A stretch of DNA of 64,000 nucleotides from Blautia hydrogenotrophica DSM 10507 (GCF_034356035.1 NZ_CP136423.1:806001-870000); one strand, 5' to 3'. Positions 9,428 to 18,294 are shown, numbered from the stretch's first letter. Notes: generated from the sequence alone by a model not told the origin. A program made the numbers and translations.

Positions 9428-10699
9428 GTGAAGCTTAATACATATGAACAGGAGATGCTGTCGGGGAAGCATGGCGAGGCGAAGCGCGTCGCTATGAAAA
9501 TCCTCAGCAGAATGGGAGAAATCTACGGCGCCGAAGAAATGATTTCTGTGGAGTCAGCGCATATTGACGGATGCTCCTACTCAGCGGTCTGGGACGCGGG
9601 ATTGGATTTTGCTGAAAAGATGGAAAAGCTGGGAGGACAAGTGGCAGTCCCCACTTCTTTGAATATTACTTCCCGTGATATTCGCGAATGGGAGAAATTT
9701 CAAGTTCCTGTGGGATTTGCAAAGAAGTGCGAGAGAATGGAAAACGCTTACATAAATATGGGGTGTATTCCCACTTGGACCTGCTCGCCCTATCAATATG
9801 GCAATGTACCGCGTTTTGGAACACATATCGCCTGGGCTGAGTCGAATGCGGTGAATTATGCGAATTCCATTCTGGGGGCACGCACAGAGAGATATGGAGA
9901 TTTGATAGATCTTTGCTGTGCTTTGGTCGGGAGAGCTCCATATATGGGACTTCACAAAACGGAAAATCGGGCGGCGAAAGTCGTCTATGATATCAGTCAA
10001 ATACCGATGAAATATTTGGAAGACCCTTCTGCCTTCGCTGTGTTGGGCTACCTGGTGGGAAAGGATGTCAAGGAGGAGATACCGGCTGTCGTTGGCGCGG
10101 AAAGTTTTGTCGGGAAGGAACATTTGAAGGCTTTTAGTGCTGCCTCAGCCGCATCAGGGTCGGTTGGGATGTTCCATGTGATAGGTTGTACTCCGGAAGC
10201 GCGGACCCTGAAAGAAGCGACGCAGGGAAAAGAGGATACGCGTAATGTGGCGGTGGATGAGGAAATGTATTGGCATGCGTATGAAGAATTGACGCATCTT
10301 AGTGAGAAGAGAGAAGAAGCGCAAAGCGCGGATTTGGTCTTAATTGGGTGTCCCCACCTGTCTTATGACCAGATGGAATATCTGTACAGGTATTTGAAAA
10401 TAGGAAAAAAGAATGAACAGGTACGGTTTCTTGTACAGACGAGCGATATGGTCTACCAATTGTTGTCTAGGAGTGGCTTGGCGCGAAAAATGGAAGATTG
10501 GGGCATTGAGTTTATGCGGGACGGCTGTATTTTAAACCAACCGATGAATGACTGGAAGCTGAAGCGAGTGGTGACAAATTCAGGGAAGATGGCCTACTAT
10601 GCGCCGGGACATCTGAAAGCATCGGTGTACTTTAGAGGAATGGTAGATTGTGTGCGAAGCGCAGTGGAAGGAAGGGTGATGGGACCTTGTGGGAAATGA
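9428..10699 (+). CDS. Aconitase X catalytic (large) subunit, candidate cis-3-hydroxyproline dehydratase
   Basis: The 423-residue protein belongs to the AcnX/DUF521 family, recognisable from ISVESAHIDGCSYSAVWDAG, TSLNITSRD and a CSPYQYGN segment. It starts with GTG 9428. Bacterial AcnX enzymes of this split type have been shown to dehydrate cis-3-hydroxy-L-proline, while an archaeal subgroup acts on mevalonate 5-phosphate. The company of a hydroxyproline-type epimerase, dehydrogenase and DapA-like protein favours the hydroxyproline reaction here. The next gene is its small subunit, overlapping by 4 bases. Confidence 0.85.
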   Translation: MKLNTYEQEMLSGKHGEAKRVAMKILSRMGEIYGAEEMISVESAHIDGCSYSAVWDAGLDFAEKMEKLGGQVAVPTSLNITSRDIREWEKFQVPVGFAKKCERMENAYINMGCIPTWTCSPYQYGNVPRFGTHIAWAESNAVNYANSILGARTERYGDLIDLCCALVGRAPYMGLHKTENRAAKVVYDISQIPMKYLEDPSAFAVLGYLVGKDVKEEIPAVVGAESFVGKEHLKAFSAASAASGSVGMFHVIGCTPEARTLKEATQGKEDTRNVAVDEEMYWHAYEELTHLSEKREEAQSADLVLIGCPHLSYDQMEYLYRYLKIGKKNEQVRFLVQTSDMVYQLLSRSGLARKMEDWGIEFMRDGCILNQPMNDWKLKRVVTNSGKMAYYAPGHLKASVYFRGMVDCVRSAVEGRVMGPCGK

Positions 10700-11115
10700 C
10701 TGCGTTTTCTGTGGTGGAAGGCAGTGCTTTCGCGGAAGTACTGAAAGAAGAAAGAGGGCTAAGCTTCTGGGGCGGTGTAGACGCGCAGACAGGATGTGTG
10801 ATTGACCAAAGAAGCAAACTGTGTGGGCAGAGCTTGACAGGTAAGATACTATGTATGCCCCAGAGCAAGGGGTCCTGTTCATCTACAGGCATTTTATTGG
10901 AGATGATTCGGGTGGGAATCGCGCCTTCCGGATTCATACTGTGTAAGGCTGAAGGGATATTGGCAATGGGGGCTGTGATAGGACAGGAGCTGTATGGTGT
11001 CGATGTGCCGGTCTACACAGTGGAGAGAGAAAATTATGACAGGATACAGGACCACCAGATTATGAAAATGAAACAAGGTAAGATCTATGTATTTGAAAAG
11101 GGGGAAGAGCTTTGA
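10696..11115 (+). CDS. Aconitase X swivel (small) subunit
   Basis: A 139-residue DUF126 protein with the family segment MPQSKGSCSSTGILLEM and a final basic EDHQ-like region. I chose ATG 10696 because it overlaps the large-subunit stop as ATGA, typical of translational coupling; TTG 10687 is an alternative with a better spaced purine-rich site. It forms the swivelling domain that closes over the iron-sulfur active site of the large subunit. In type I AcnX enzymes the two parts are fused; here they are separate (type II). Confidence 0.85.
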   Translation: MTAFSVVEGSAFAEVLKEERGLSFWGGVDAQTGCVIDQRSKLCGQSLTGKILCMPQSKGSCSSTGILLEMIRVGIAPSGFILCKAEGILAMGAVIGQELYGVDVPVYTVERENYDRIQDHQIMKMKQGKIYVFEKGEEL

Positions 11116-12293
11116 ATGGTTTTGTCTATTATTCTCCCACCAAAATTTTGTTTGGAAAGGACATGGAATGGGAGGTGGGGCGTGAGATTGCAGCCCAAGG
11201 AGGCTCTAGGGTATTGCTTGTCTATGGAGGTGGCAGTGCGAGAAAAAGCGGGCTTCTAGACAGGGTAGAAAGCGCTTTGGCAGACGAGGGAATTTCTTTT
11301 TGGTGCTTGGGGAATGTACAGCCGAATCCGTTGCTGGAACGAGTGTATGATGGTATCGAGCTGATAAGAGAGAAAAAAATTGATTTTGTGTTGGCCGTAG
11401 GAGGCGGAAGTGTGATTGACACGGCCAAAGCTGCCGCTTTGGGGGCGGAATATAAGGGAGATGTTTGGGATTTTTATGAGCACTTAGCGGAACCGAAAAA
11501 GATGCTTCCAGTGGGGTGTATTTTGACCCTTCCAGCGTCTGGCAGCGAGAGCAGCCAGGCATCTGTAATCACCTCGCAGAAAAATGGGGGGATGAAAAAG
11601 GGGTTGAATCATCCGATTCTCAGACCCAAATTTGCGATTTTAAATCCAGAATTGACCTATACTCTTCCTGCCTATCAGACAGCCTGCGGAGTTGTAGATA
11701 TCATGATGCACACGCTGGAAAGATATTTGTCGTATGGATGGGACAATGAAATTACAGATAACATTGCAGAAAGTTTGTTGAGAACGGTAATAAAATATGC
11801 GCCGATAGCATTGAAGCAAGGGGATGACTATCAGGCGAGATCGGAACTTATGTGGTGTGGCAGTCTGTCCCATTGCGATTTGACAGGGCTCGGAATGCCG
11901 GGGGACTGGGCAGTTCATCAGATTGAGCATGAGTTGAGTACGGAGTATCAGGTGGCCCATGGAGCTGGACTGGCCGCAGTGTGGGGCTCTTGGGCAAATT
12001 ACACCTTAGATGCAGGGGAAAGACGGTTCGCACGATATGCCCGTAATGTCTGGAAAATAGCAGAAAGTGAAGATAGGAAGGCTGCTGAGGCAGGAATTCA
12101 GGCTACAGAGGGCTTTTTTGCCGGGCTTGGAATGCCGATCTCGGTTTCACAGTTAATAGGACGTAAAATGACGCAGGAAGAGATTACGAAGTTAGCGCGC
12201 AAATGCACCTTTGGCGGAAAGCGCACGATAGGAAATTTAATCGTGATGAAGGAACCGCAAATTGAGAAGATATATCAACTGGCAAATCATTGA
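11112..12293 (+). CDS. Iron-containing alcohol dehydrogenase (BDH/YqhD-like)
   Basis: This 393-residue group III dehydrogenase has the NAD(P)-binding motif AVGGGSVIDTAKA and metal-ligand segments GVVDIMMHTLERY and DWAVHQIEHELS...HGAGLA, containing the Asp and His residues that hold Fe or Zn. The start is TTG 11112, overlapping the AcnX small-subunit stop, with GGGGGA upstream. The family reduces aldehydes or oxidises primary alcohols. In this cluster it may reduce the semialdehyde formed downstream of the pyrroline deaminase; no aldehyde dehydrogenase is present in the window. The substrate is inferred. Confidence 0.85.
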   Translation: MNGFVYYSPTKILFGKDMEWEVGREIAAQGGSRVLLVYGGGSARKSGLLDRVESALADEGISFWCLGNVQPNPLLERVYDGIELIREKKIDFVLAVGGGSVIDTAKAAALGAEYKGDVWDFYEHLAEPKKMLPVGCILTLPASGSESSQASVITSQKNGGMKKGLNHPILRPKFAILNPELTYTLPAYQTACGVVDIMMHTLERYLSYGWDNEITDNIAESLLRTVIKYAPIALKQGDDYQARSELMWCGSLSHCDLTGLGMPGDWAVHQIEHELSTEYQVAHGAGLAAVWGSWANYTLDAGERRFARYARNVWKIAESEDRKAAEAGIQATEGFFAGLGMPISVSQLIGRKMTQEEITKLARKCTFGGKRTIGNLIVMKEPQIEKIYQLANH

Positions 12294-12309
12294 GAAAGGA
12301 TGAAGAAAG

Positions 12310-13209
12310 ATGAAAGAATTCAAAGGCGTAGTAGTGGCAATGGTGACTCCATTTCATGAGGATGGAAGTGTAAACGAAGAGATGGTGAGGATGTTAACCA
12401 GACATTTTATAGATCAGGGAGTGCATGGAATTCTTGTGAGCGGGGGAACTGGAGAGTTTACGATGATGGATATCTATGAGCGGAAGAAAGTGATCTCTGC
12501 CGCGGTGGAGACTGCAAAAGATACAGAGGTGTTCATTGTAGCAGGGATTACCTGCAACACGACGAAGGATACGGTGGAGTTAGCGAAGTATTCTGGTGAA
12601 ATAGGGGCAGATTATGTATTGGCTCTGCCGCCTTTTGCAATTCCAGTGACAAAAGAAGCGATGTTGGAACATTTTCGTGCGATTAAAGAAAATACAACAG
12701 CGGGATTAATTCTCTATCATTTTCCTGGTGAGACTGGCATTGAGTTTTCACCGGAGGAAATTGTAAGTTGGGGCAGAGAAGGGTTGTTTGTGGCCGTTAA
12801 GAACACGACTGGTATGGAACACACTATGGAGTTGATCTTAGAAAATGCACACAACCCGAATTTGAAGATATCCAATGGATTTGATTCACTGGCCTTATCA
12901 GCGTTGGCCTCAGGTGCGGATGCTCTGATCAATGCCGGTTCTAATATTACGCCGAGACAGTATGTGAAGATATATGAGTTGGCAAAAGAAGGAAAATATG
13001 AGGAAGCCCGTCGTATTTATGAAGAGATTCTTCCTATTCTCCTATATCAGGAGAAAGACGGAAATACGGAGCCGGGATTGTGCAAATACTGTCTGAATTT
13101 GCAGGGCTTCGACTGTGGAGTGCCGAGAAAACCGGTACCTGAAGTGTCAGAGGAGGCAAAACGAACTGCGGAGAAACTGTTGAAAAAAGCAGAAAATGTG
13201 AAGTGTTGA
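12310..13209 (+). CDS. DapA-family lyase/deaminase, candidate pyrroline-4-hydroxy-2-carboxylate deaminase
   Basis: A 299-residue TIM-barrel protein of the dihydrodipicolinate synthase/N-acetylneuraminate lyase family. Lys164 in VAVKNTTG is the expected Schiff-base lysine, Tyr136 in LILYHFPG is the partner tyrosine, and SGGTGEF at 44-50 is the carboxylate-binding loop. Members of this family deaminate and dehydrate 4-hydroxy-pyrroline-2-carboxylate to 2-oxoglutarate semialdehyde in hydroxyproline degradation; others are 2-keto-3-deoxy acid aldolases. The neighbours support the first role, but the IlvD/Edd gene downstream keeps a sugar-acid role possible. Confidence 0.8.
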   Translation: MKEFKGVVVAMVTPFHEDGSVNEEMVRMLTRHFIDQGVHGILVSGGTGEFTMMDIYERKKVISAAVETAKDTEVFIVAGITCNTTKDTVELAKYSGEIGADYVLALPPFAIPVTKEAMLEHFRAIKENTTAGLILYHFPGETGIEFSPEEIVSWGREGLFVAVKNTTGMEHTMELILENAHNPNLKISNGFDSLALSALASGADALINAGSNITPRQYVKIYELAKEGKYEEARRIYEEILPILLYQEKDGNTEPGLCKYCLNLQGFDCGVPRKPVPEVSEEAKRTAEKLLKKAENVKC

Positions 13210-13228
13210 GAAACAGGAGGAAAAACCT

Positions 13229-14398
13229 ATGTTTGAATTTTGCAGTTATATTCCGACAAAGGTAGTTTTTGGTCCGGGGAAATTAAAAGAGTTGGCGTCT
13301 ATGAAGTTGCCGGGCAAGAAGGCATTGATCTGTGTGACGGAAGATGGTCTGATGGAAAAATTAGGGATTCAGGGTAGAGTTCTGCAATATTTAAGCCAAA
13401 ATCAGATAGAGAGTGTCGTTTATGATAAGGTGACTCCTAATCCTACTAGAAAAGGAGTCATGGAGGCGGCAGAGCTGGCAAAGACAGAAAATTGTGACTT
13501 TTTTATCGGATTGGGAGGAGGCAGCAGTATCGACACTGCAAAAGCGGCTTCCATTATGATGGTCAATGAAGGGGATTTGTGGGATTATGCACAGGCAGGA
13601 ACCGGCGGCCGCAAAGAGGTAAAAGGCGCTTTTCCTGTGATGACTATTACGACGACAGCCGGTACTGGGACAGAGTGTGATCCTTGGTGTGTGATTACCA
13701 ATGAGCAGACAAAAGAGAAACTAGATTTCGGAACAGACGCCGTGTTTCCGGTGATTTCTGTGATTGACCCAGAGTTAATGTTGACATTGCCTAGGACTTT
13801 GACTTTATATCAAGGTTTTGACGCTTTGTTCCATGCAGTGGAGTGTTATATAGCAACCTGTGGATGCAAATTGACAGACATCTATTGTCTGGAGGCCGTG
13901 AAGCTCATCACGAGATGGCTGCCTGTGGTGGCAGAAGATGGGGAGAATCTAGAGGCTAGGGTGAATATTTCTTATGCTGCGAACGTGCTGTGTGGTTTTG
14001 CACAGTCACTTTCCGCAACAATTTCTCCTCATATTATCGGTCAGTGTATGAGTGGGCTTTTTCCAGGTTTTGTTCATGGAGCAAGCCTGATTGTGACGGC
14101 GGAGGCTTACTATAAATTAGTGATAGACAGAGGCTATGTTTCAGATAAATTCCAAGAGCTGGGAAGAGCTATGGGAGAGGAACAGGAAGAGGGAAGGCCA
14201 GGAAGTTCTTTCCTAAGTGGTCTGACAAAACTGATGGCTCAGACAGAAATGCGGGATTTGCCAATGTCGCAGTTTGGTGTGAGAAAAGAGGACATCAAAC
14301 GTATCGCGGAGATCTCGACAGGGATAGGCTTTGACTTTGACCCGTACGTTTTAACAAAAGAGGATGTGGAGGAGATTTTGGAAAAGTCATATCGATAG
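13229..14398 (+). CDS. Iron-containing alcohol dehydrogenase (second copy)
   Basis: A 389-residue group III dehydrogenase with GLGGGSSIDTAKA for nucleotide binding, TTTAGTGTECDPWCVI in the substrate cleft and the metal-ligand segment YQGFDALFHAVECYI. It starts with ATG behind ACAGGAGG, 19 bases after the DapA-like gene. It is clearly diverged from the gene at 11112, so the two probably act on different substrates or directions. Its usual partners are aldehydes; the exact one is not deducible from sequence. Confidence 0.85.
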   Translation: MFEFCSYIPTKVVFGPGKLKELASMKLPGKKALICVTEDGLMEKLGIQGRVLQYLSQNQIESVVYDKVTPNPTRKGVMEAAELAKTENCDFFIGLGGGSSIDTAKAASIMMVNEGDLWDYAQAGTGGRKEVKGAFPVMTITTTAGTGTECDPWCVITNEQTKEKLDFGTDAVFPVISVIDPELMLTLPRTLTLYQGFDALFHAVECYIATCGCKLTDIYCLEAVKLITRWLPVVAEDGENLEARVNISYAANVLCGFAQSLSATISPHIIGQCMSGLFPGFVHGASLIVTAEAYYKLVIDRGYVSDKFQELGRAMGEEQEEGRPGSSFLSGLTKLMAQTEMRDLPMSQFGVRKEDIKRIAEISTGIGFDFDPYVLTKEDVEEILEKSYR

Positions 14399-14434
14399 AG
14401 CGAGTCTTTACTGGTCTGTCTCTGGGGCATGAGA

Positions 14435-14470
14435 GATGGAGTTGGCTTTTCGTGGCCGACTCCATTTCGT
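14435..14470 (+). terminator. Hairpin between the second alcohol dehydrogenase and the IlvD-like gene
   Basis: ATGGAGTTGGC pairs with GGCCGACTCCAT around a short loop, with one internal mismatch. It is followed by TTTCGTT rather than a clean T-run, so it may be a weak terminator or a processing site. It separates the catabolic genes from the IlvD/Edd homolog. Confidence 0.45.
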
Positions 14471-14512
14471 TAGAAGGCAAAAAGTGTTTGGCTGTTAGAA
14501 GATGGAGGGTAT

Positions 14513-16195
14513 ATGGAGAAGGACAGAGGATTTAAGAGTAAATATTTTAACGGGCAAAAAGCAGCGCACCGAAGAGCTGTCTATAAAGGATGTGGTTATG
14601 ATCCGGAGGATATGAACAAGCCTCATATTGGGATTGCCAATACGTTCAGTGAGGCGTCACCTGGACACGCGCATTTCAGGCCATTGGTAGAAGCTGTGAA
14701 AGCAGGTATTTGGGAGGCTGGGGGAATTCCTTTTGAATTTGGTGTTCCTTCCACCTGTGGAAACATAGCAATTGGCACAAATTGTCTGCGTTACGAGATG
14801 GCTGTAAGAGATGTGGTGTGCAGTAGCATTGAGATCGTCAGCAAGATACAGTTGTTTGACGGTGTAGTGATGACTTGTGGCTGTGATAATATTGTTCCGG
14901 GAACTTTGATGGCCGCCGCGCGGCTGGACATACCGTCATTGTTGCTGACAGCCGGCCCGATGTTGGCGGGGAATAGGAAGGGAAAAGAGCTGGTTTTATC
15001 TGATGTCAACGAAAGGGTGTTTGGGAGAGCTGCCGCGAAGAAAGAAGGAAATTCCCAGGAGCTTTTGGAAATGGAACAGAAGGCATGTGCTTCTTTTGGT
15101 GCGTGTCCTGTGATGGGGACAGCGAATACCATGCAGATTATAGCCGAGGCCATGGGAATGACACTTCCAGGTACTTCTGTGATTCCTGGTGTCGTGACAG
15201 ATAAGTTTGTCAGTGCTAGGAAAACGGGAAGACAGATTGTAGAGATGGTCAAAAACGACAGAAGAGTTTCTTCTATTATAACGGAAGGTGCACTGAAAAA
15301 CGCGATTATGGCGGACTTGGCAATCGGAGGTTCTACCAATGCGGTTTTGCATATTCTGAGTATTGCAAAGGAATTGGAGCTTCCGGTCACACTTCAGGAT
15401 TTTGATGAACTCAGTAGAAGGACGCCGACGATTACGAATCTTAGGCCTGCGGGAGAGTATACGGTAGACAAGCTATACCTTGCGGGAGGAGTTCCTGCCA
15501 TTTTGAAACAACTGGAAAATTTAATCAATACACAGGCGCAGGTATGTACGGGGCAGACCTGGGAAGAGATTCTTCGGGAGGTTTCTAAAAAACCAAATTT
15601 GATCGTGCATAGTGTGGAATCGCCAATCTGTGAGGATGGCGGATTGGCTGTACTCAAGGGAAATCTTGCCGAAAGAGGGGCGATTATTCGTACAGCAGCA
15701 GTCAAAGAGAATATGCGCCATTTTAAGGGGCCGGCCAGGGTGTATGACAGTGATGAGGAAGCTTTTGAAGCGCTGATTTCAGGGAAGATTTATGCAGGAG
15801 ATGTCATCGTAATACGGTATGCAGGGCCAAGAGGAGCTCCTGGTCTAGTAGAGGTGATGCTGACAGCAGATGCCCTGGTAGATTTAGGGTTGGATACCAG
15901 TGTTGGGCTGGTGACGGATGGAAGATTTTCAGGGTTTAATTATGGACCGATTGTAGGACATGTATCACCGGAAGCAAGTGAGGGAGGAATGATTGCCTAT
16001 GTGAGAGATGGAGATATGATAGAGGTGGATATTCCCAATCGGACTCTTCGTGTGGATGTAGGAGAAGAGGAATTGGATAGGAGAAAACAGACTACAAAGC
16101 TGAAAGAGACAGATGTGAGGGCAGGAATTCTCAGATTGTATGCGAATAATAGTCTTTCATCTGACGAGGGTGCAGCGATGCAGAGATGGAATTGA
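14513..16195 (+). CDS. IlvD/Edd family dehydratase with altered active-site motifs
   Basis: This 560-residue protein aligns with dihydroxy-acid and sugar-acid dehydratases along its whole length (GIANTFSEASPGHAHF, GVPSTCGN, GACPVMGTANTM, VTDGRFSG, GHVSPEA). These enzymes use an iron-sulfur cluster and Mg. The family signature C-D-K-x2-P-G reads Cys124-Asp125-Asn126 here; the lysine, a carbamylated Mg ligand in solved members, is replaced by Asn (codon AAT at 14888). The second signature reads SGFN where SGG[ST] is usual. It is therefore unlikely to be the biosynthetic IlvD and may act on an unusual hydroxy acid made by this cluster. Confidence 0.85.
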   Translation: MEKDRGFKSKYFNGQKAAHRRAVYKGCGYDPEDMNKPHIGIANTFSEASPGHAHFRPLVEAVKAGIWEAGGIPFEFGVPSTCGNIAIGTNCLRYEMAVRDVVCSSIEIVSKIQLFDGVVMTCGCDNIVPGTLMAAARLDIPSLLLTAGPMLAGNRKGKELVLSDVNERVFGRAAAKKEGNSQELLEMEQKACASFGACPVMGTANTMQIIAEAMGMTLPGTSVIPGVVTDKFVSARKTGRQIVEMVKNDRRVSSIITEGALKNAIMADLAIGGSTNAVLHILSIAKELELPVTLQDFDELSRRTPTITNLRPAGEYTVDKLYLAGGVPAILKQLENLINTQAQVCTGQTWEEILREVSKKPNLIVHSVESPICEDGGLAVLKGNLAERGAIIRTAAVKENMRHFKGPARVYDSDEEAFEALISGKIYAGDVIVIRYAGPRGAPGLVEVMLTADALVDLGLDTSVGLVTDGRFSGFNYGPIVGHVSPEASEGGMIAYVRDGDMIEVDIPNRTLRVDVGEEELDRRKQTTKLKETDVRAGILRLYANNSLSSDEGAAMQRWN

Positions 16196-16262
16196 TGCTA
16201 TATGAGGGGCAAGAAAAGTGAGAAGACTAGCTGACAAGGCAGAGAGGTATAGTTGTCAAAGC

Positions 16263-16404
16263 GTAACAGACAGCCTGACACTGTCCCGCGAGGCGTCACG
16301 CTGCATTTGCAGCGGGACCCCGAGGACTGCAGGCGCCAGACTGAGAGAATCGCAGTCTGTGTGCATGCATTTATGACAGTGAAGCCGAAAGGCTGAACTG
16401 TTAC
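16263..16404 (-). repeat. Imperfect palindromic intergenic repeat, family 3, copy 1
   Basis: The 142-bp element is bounded by GTAACAG and CTGTTAC and contains further inverted segments (AGCCT/AGGCT). Its reverse complement shares CAGTCTGGCGC and a CTCGGG block with the element at 37585-37680, so the two belong to one family in opposite orientation. It fills most of the gap between the IlvD-like gene and the GntR promoter. No transposase is nearby. Confidence 0.6.
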
Positions 16405-16433
16405 GTCAAGGCTTATAATTCCTGTAAACCTTG

Positions 16434-16462
16434 TTGTAATGATGGTTGAAAATTGTTATAAT
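16434..16462 (+). promoter_or_regulatory. Sigma-A-type promoter of the FadR-type regulator
   Basis: The -35 box TTGTAA (16434-16439) and -10 box TATAAT (16457-16462) are separated by 17 bases. The predicted transcript starts near 16469. This excludes the upstream in-frame ATG at 16439 as a start of the regulator. Confidence 0.65.
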
Positions 16463-16507
16463 AATAGCCGAATACCAAAAAGTACCAGTAGATTTCAGAG
16501 GGGAGAT

Positions 16508-17239
16508 GTGAAAAAAGTGGAGCAGCCGAAAGTACAGGGAATGATGTTAAAAACGGAAAACCTGTCAGAACGTGTGGTAGTATGGTTGGAAAAAGCCATT
16601 GTTCATGGAGAACTGCGGCCAGGAGATGAACTGCCTTCCGAACAGGAGATGTGTAATCTGCTGGGAGTTGGAAAATCCAGTATCCGAGAGGCGTTAAAAA
16701 TGCTTCAGATGATCGGAGTCGTGGAGATTCGCCAGGGAAAACGAAGCAGGGTATGTGATACAGTCAAACCGAATATTATGATGCCGTTGATTTTTAAACT
16801 TGCGATGTTGGACAGTTCACCTCAGAATTTGTATGATTTTCGCGTGATGTTTGAAGAAGCTGTTGTGCGTTTTGCGAGAAACCGTATAGAGGAAAGTAGC
16901 CTGGAAAGGTTGAAAGAAGAAGTGGAACGTTTTCGTCAAAAAAGTGAAGCTGGAACAGCAACAGTAGAGGACGACTTTGCATTTCATAAGTTGTTGTTAG
17001 AGATATGCGACAATCCATTTATCTATGAGATTGGAAATTTACTGATCGAGATTTTTGAGGAACCAATGACGAAGACCTCTCCATATGACGCACAGCGTGC
17101 TCTGAGAGATCACCAGATGATTATTAGCATTTTTGAGGAAGGTGTGAAGGAAAAAGATAAGGTATCAGAGGCTGTGCGGGAATCATTTGAAGTGTACCGC
17201 AACGTATTAGGAGTTGAGGACAAAGCTTCCATCAATTAG
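16508..17239 (+). CDS. GntR-family transcriptional regulator, FadR subfamily (FCD domain)
   Basis: About 243 residues. The N-terminal winged helix contains LPSEQEMCNLLGVGKSSIREALKML and the C-terminal all-helical FCD domain has DFRVMFEEAVVRFA and a DDFAFHKLLL...H metal/ligand-binding pattern. The start is uncertain: GTG 16508 or GTG 16517, both downstream of the AGAGGGGAG site at 16497-16505 (the first is very close). FadR-type regulators usually respond to organic acids made by the pathway they control. Its position just after the catabolic genes suggests it represses that cluster. Confidence 0.85.
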   Translation: MKKVEQPKVQGMMLKTENLSERVVVWLEKAIVHGELRPGDELPSEQEMCNLLGVGKSSIREALKMLQMIGVVEIRQGKRSRVCDTVKPNIMMPLIFKLAMLDSSPQNLYDFRVMFEEAVVRFARNRIEESSLERLKEEVERFRQKSEAGTATVEDDFAFHKLLLEICDNPFIYEIGNLLIEIFEEPMTKTSPYDAQRALRDHQMIISIFEEGVKEKDKVSEAVRESFEVYRNVLGVEDKASIN

Positions 17240-17306
17240 AAAATATGCGTAGCTGCTAAGTCTTTTGTATATTGCTTTCTTACTCTTCTTGTCCCGAGGA
17301 GTGGAT

Positions 17307-18194
17307 ATGGAAGAGAGAGTCAATAAGATAAAGCTATTGGAACGCTGTGGTGTGTTTGAGGATTATAAATACCTTCCTTGGCAACCGGGATTTGAACGGA
17401 CGGCTGGAAGATATAGAGGAAGAATTGCCGAAAGTCAGGATGGGATGGCCGGGATTGTGGCAGATTTTTATGAGATTGATGGCAGAAAGCAGCGGGAAGG
17501 AAAGATACCGGTAATTCCAGACGGGTGTACAGATTTAATTTTTGTCTCGAGTGGAAGAGAAGCAAAAGTGTATGTCAGTGCAGGGGTGTTGGAACCTCAG
17601 AATTTTCAGTTTACAAATCCGGAGAGTATATTTGGTGTGAGATTTATGCCGGGGGCTACATGTCATATTTTTCATAATTCTATCGGGGAAATTGTGTATA
17701 AACCGACAGAGCTGAAGCAGTTTTTAAGAGACACTAAAGGTTACACAGAGAAAATTGTGAGAACACCAGATTTCGAGCAGAAAATTCACTTGGCAGTGAA
17801 ATTCGTAAGAAGCTTGCTTTTGGAGGAAGATGGAAGCGAACGGATTGTGGGCTATTGCTGCAAGCGTATGTATGAGACGAGAGGCTTGATTGCTGTGAAG
17901 AAGCTGGCAGTGGAGACTGGCTATACGGAGCGATATCTGGATATGCTGTTTGAGCGGTATGTGGGGACGAGTCCAAAGAATTTGTGCAATATTATCAAAG
18001 TTCAGTATGCTTATTTGTTGATGAAATGTTATCCGGGGCTGCCATTATCCTATGTAGCGCAGTGTGCGGGGTATGCAGATCATTCACATATGAATCGTGT
18101 TTTTGGCAGATACCTCAAAGCTAGTGCAGGTACAGTCAGAGATGACAGTATTTTTCAAAAGATAAGTCAGGAAAAAACAATAGTTTTTGCTTAG
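17307..18194 (+). CDS. AraC-family transcriptional regulator
   Basis: A 295-residue protein. Residues from about 60 to 150 match the DUF6597-like ligand-binding domain found in AraC relatives (VIPDGCTDLIFV, GVRFMPGATCHIF), and the C-terminal 100 residues form the two helix-turn-helix units (LAVETGYTERYLDMLFERYVG, CAGYADHSHMNRVFGRY). ATG 17307 follows GAGGAG with good spacing; the open frame upstream has no ribosome site. It may activate the adjacent catabolic cluster together with the FadR-type gene, but its ligand is unknown. Confidence 0.85.
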   Translation: MEERVNKIKLLERCGVFEDYKYLPWQPGFERTAGRYRGRIAESQDGMAGIVADFYEIDGRKQREGKIPVIPDGCTDLIFVSSGREAKVYVSAGVLEPQNFQFTNPESIFGVRFMPGATCHIFHNSIGEIVYKPTELKQFLRDTKGYTEKIVRTPDFEQKIHLAVKFVRSLLLEEDGSERIVGYCCKRMYETRGLIAVKKLAVETGYTERYLDMLFERYVGTSPKNLCNIIKVQYAYLLMKCYPGLPLSYVAQCAGYADHSHMNRVFGRYLKASAGTVRDDSIFQKISQEKTIVFA

Positions 18195-18202
18195 TTGATA
18201 AA

Positions 18203-18236
18203 GGAAACCTTTGCTCTGCCGGCAGAGGTTTCTTTA
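18203..18236 (+). terminator. Terminator after the AraC-type gene
   Basis: GAAACCT (18204-18210) pairs with AGGTTTC (18226-18232), enclosing the palindrome CTCTGCCGGCAGAG, followed by TTTACT. It ends the catabolic region. Confidence 0.6.
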
Positions 18237-18294
18237 CTGTATAAGCTCCCGGACAGCGGTCCCTTACCTATTTGACCGATGAAAAATGTTTCAG

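Noticed and set aside
14513..16195. Biosynthetic dihydroxy-acid dehydratase (ilvD)
   Set aside because: Both family signatures are altered at key positions and no other branched-chain amino acid biosynthetic gene is nearby.
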